The position numbers and the translations under genes were made by a program. Of a DNA stretch of 5,824 nucleotides, positions 5,544 through 5,824 are shown in pieces; within the stretch, counting starts at the first letter, position 1, and the number at the start of each line of letters is the position of its first letter. The notes beneath the pieces are model-generated. The model searched no databases. It saw nothing but the letters and a program-made list of their open reading frames with translations, and was not told where the DNA came from. The stretch is from CAYWMP01 sp964459445 (GTDB lineage Bacteria > Desulfobacterota > DSM-4660 > Desulfatiglandales > HGW-15): positions 1 to 5,824 of the forward strand of contig CAYWMP010000253.1 in the NCBI GenBank assembly GCA_964459445.1. Reading direction: 5' to 3'.

Positions 5544-5824
5544 GGTTTCTTAATTAATTTAGTATAAACTGCCAAATATGGCATCAAAATTCTTGTTGTA
5601 AATGTTTTGTGGATTCCTTCGCATTAACCCTTCTATTTGCCGCTATCGCACTATTAGGATAGTATGACAATTTAAGCCCCGCTTTCCATAGGAGATATCT
5701 TCTGACGAGAACCTGTCTGCCACAGGCGGGGGTTGACCTAGATCGGACCTATTGAAATTGCGTCGAATGACTAACCAAACATATTTGAAATTTCCTTCAA
5801 CTTTGAATCAACGTTTATCATTGT
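5544..5824. other. Right-edge intergenic region with small palindromes
   Basis: No complete gene is visible. The region is A/T-rich on its left side and carries three short inverted repeats: TGCCA-AATA-TGGCA (5570-5583), ACTAT-TAGG-ATAGT (5650-5663) and the hairpin at 5712-5730. At the extreme right a minus-strand frame open at the window edge ends with TAG at 5773-5771, leaving 17 codons that include INVDSKLKEISNMFG. This may be the tail of a gene continuing outside the window, or chance. Confidence 0.35.
5712..5730. repeat. Short GC-rich hairpin, REP-like
   Basis: CCTGTCTG (5712-5719) can pair with CAGGCGGG (5723-5730) around a CCA loop, with two G-U pairs. A smaller perfect stem CCTGT/ACAGG (5712-5716, 5722-5726) is the alternative. 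CCTGYCTG-type hairpins are common intergenic repeats in metagenomic deltaproteobacteria by my recollection, which I could not verify. No T-run follows, so it is not a clear terminator. Confidence 0.35.

Noticed and set aside
1..5824. CRISPR array, phage or transposase genes
   Set aside because: There are no regularly spaced direct repeats and no integrase or transposase coding sequence anywhere in the window.

Overview
The window looks like a piece of a mesophilic anaerobe's chromosome, most likely from the Desulfobacterota (sulfate-reducing or syntrophic deltaproteobacteria). This is inferred from an A-type flavodiiron protein, a Desulfovibrio-type small ferredoxin, a molybdopterin enzyme, and intergenic gaps filled with short palindromic repeats. 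No rRNA, tRNA or phylogenetic marker is present, so the assignment is tentative.

Layout: (1) 1-145 has no certain gene; it holds a GC-rich stretch at the edge and a perfect 8-bp-stem palindrome. (2) 146-1216, minus strand, encodes a membrane-anchored or exported paraoxonase/arylesterase-family beta-propeller lactonase with essentially all family calcium, histidine and disulfide residues. (3) 1217-1593 is a divergent intergenic region with candidate promoters for both flanking genes and a dispersed-repeat-like palindrome. (4) 1594-3831, plus strand, encodes a 745-aa [4Fe-4S]/bis-MGD molybdopterin (or tungstopterin) oxidoreductase. At the position that normally carries the metal-ligating Cys, Sec, Ser or Asp it has Gln-Glu. 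(5) 3861-4055, plus strand, 29 bp downstream, encodes a 64-aa ferredoxin. Its cysteine pattern predicts a [3Fe-4S] cluster plus a disulfide. (6) 4061-5239, minus strand, convergent and only 5 bp away, encodes an A-type flavodiiron protein (O2/NO reductase); its ribosome binding site supports a start six codons inside the longest frame. (7) 5240-5824 has no complete gene. It holds the flavodiiron leader and promoter, a 132-bp nested inverted-repeat element that looks like a MITE, further small palindromes, and possibly the last codons of a gene entering from the right edge.

How the genes may work together: the molybdoenzyme and ferredoxin form a likely two-gene redox unit, with the ferredoxin as electron acceptor or donor. 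The flavodiiron protein is a soluble oxygen or nitric oxide scavenger; the same ferredoxin could feed it, but only adjacency supports that. The lactonase is divergent from the redox pair and has no obvious functional tie. The most unusual item is the molybdoenzyme, which combines a non-canonical metal-ligand position with altered cofactor-contact motifs and belongs to no characterised enzyme type I can name.
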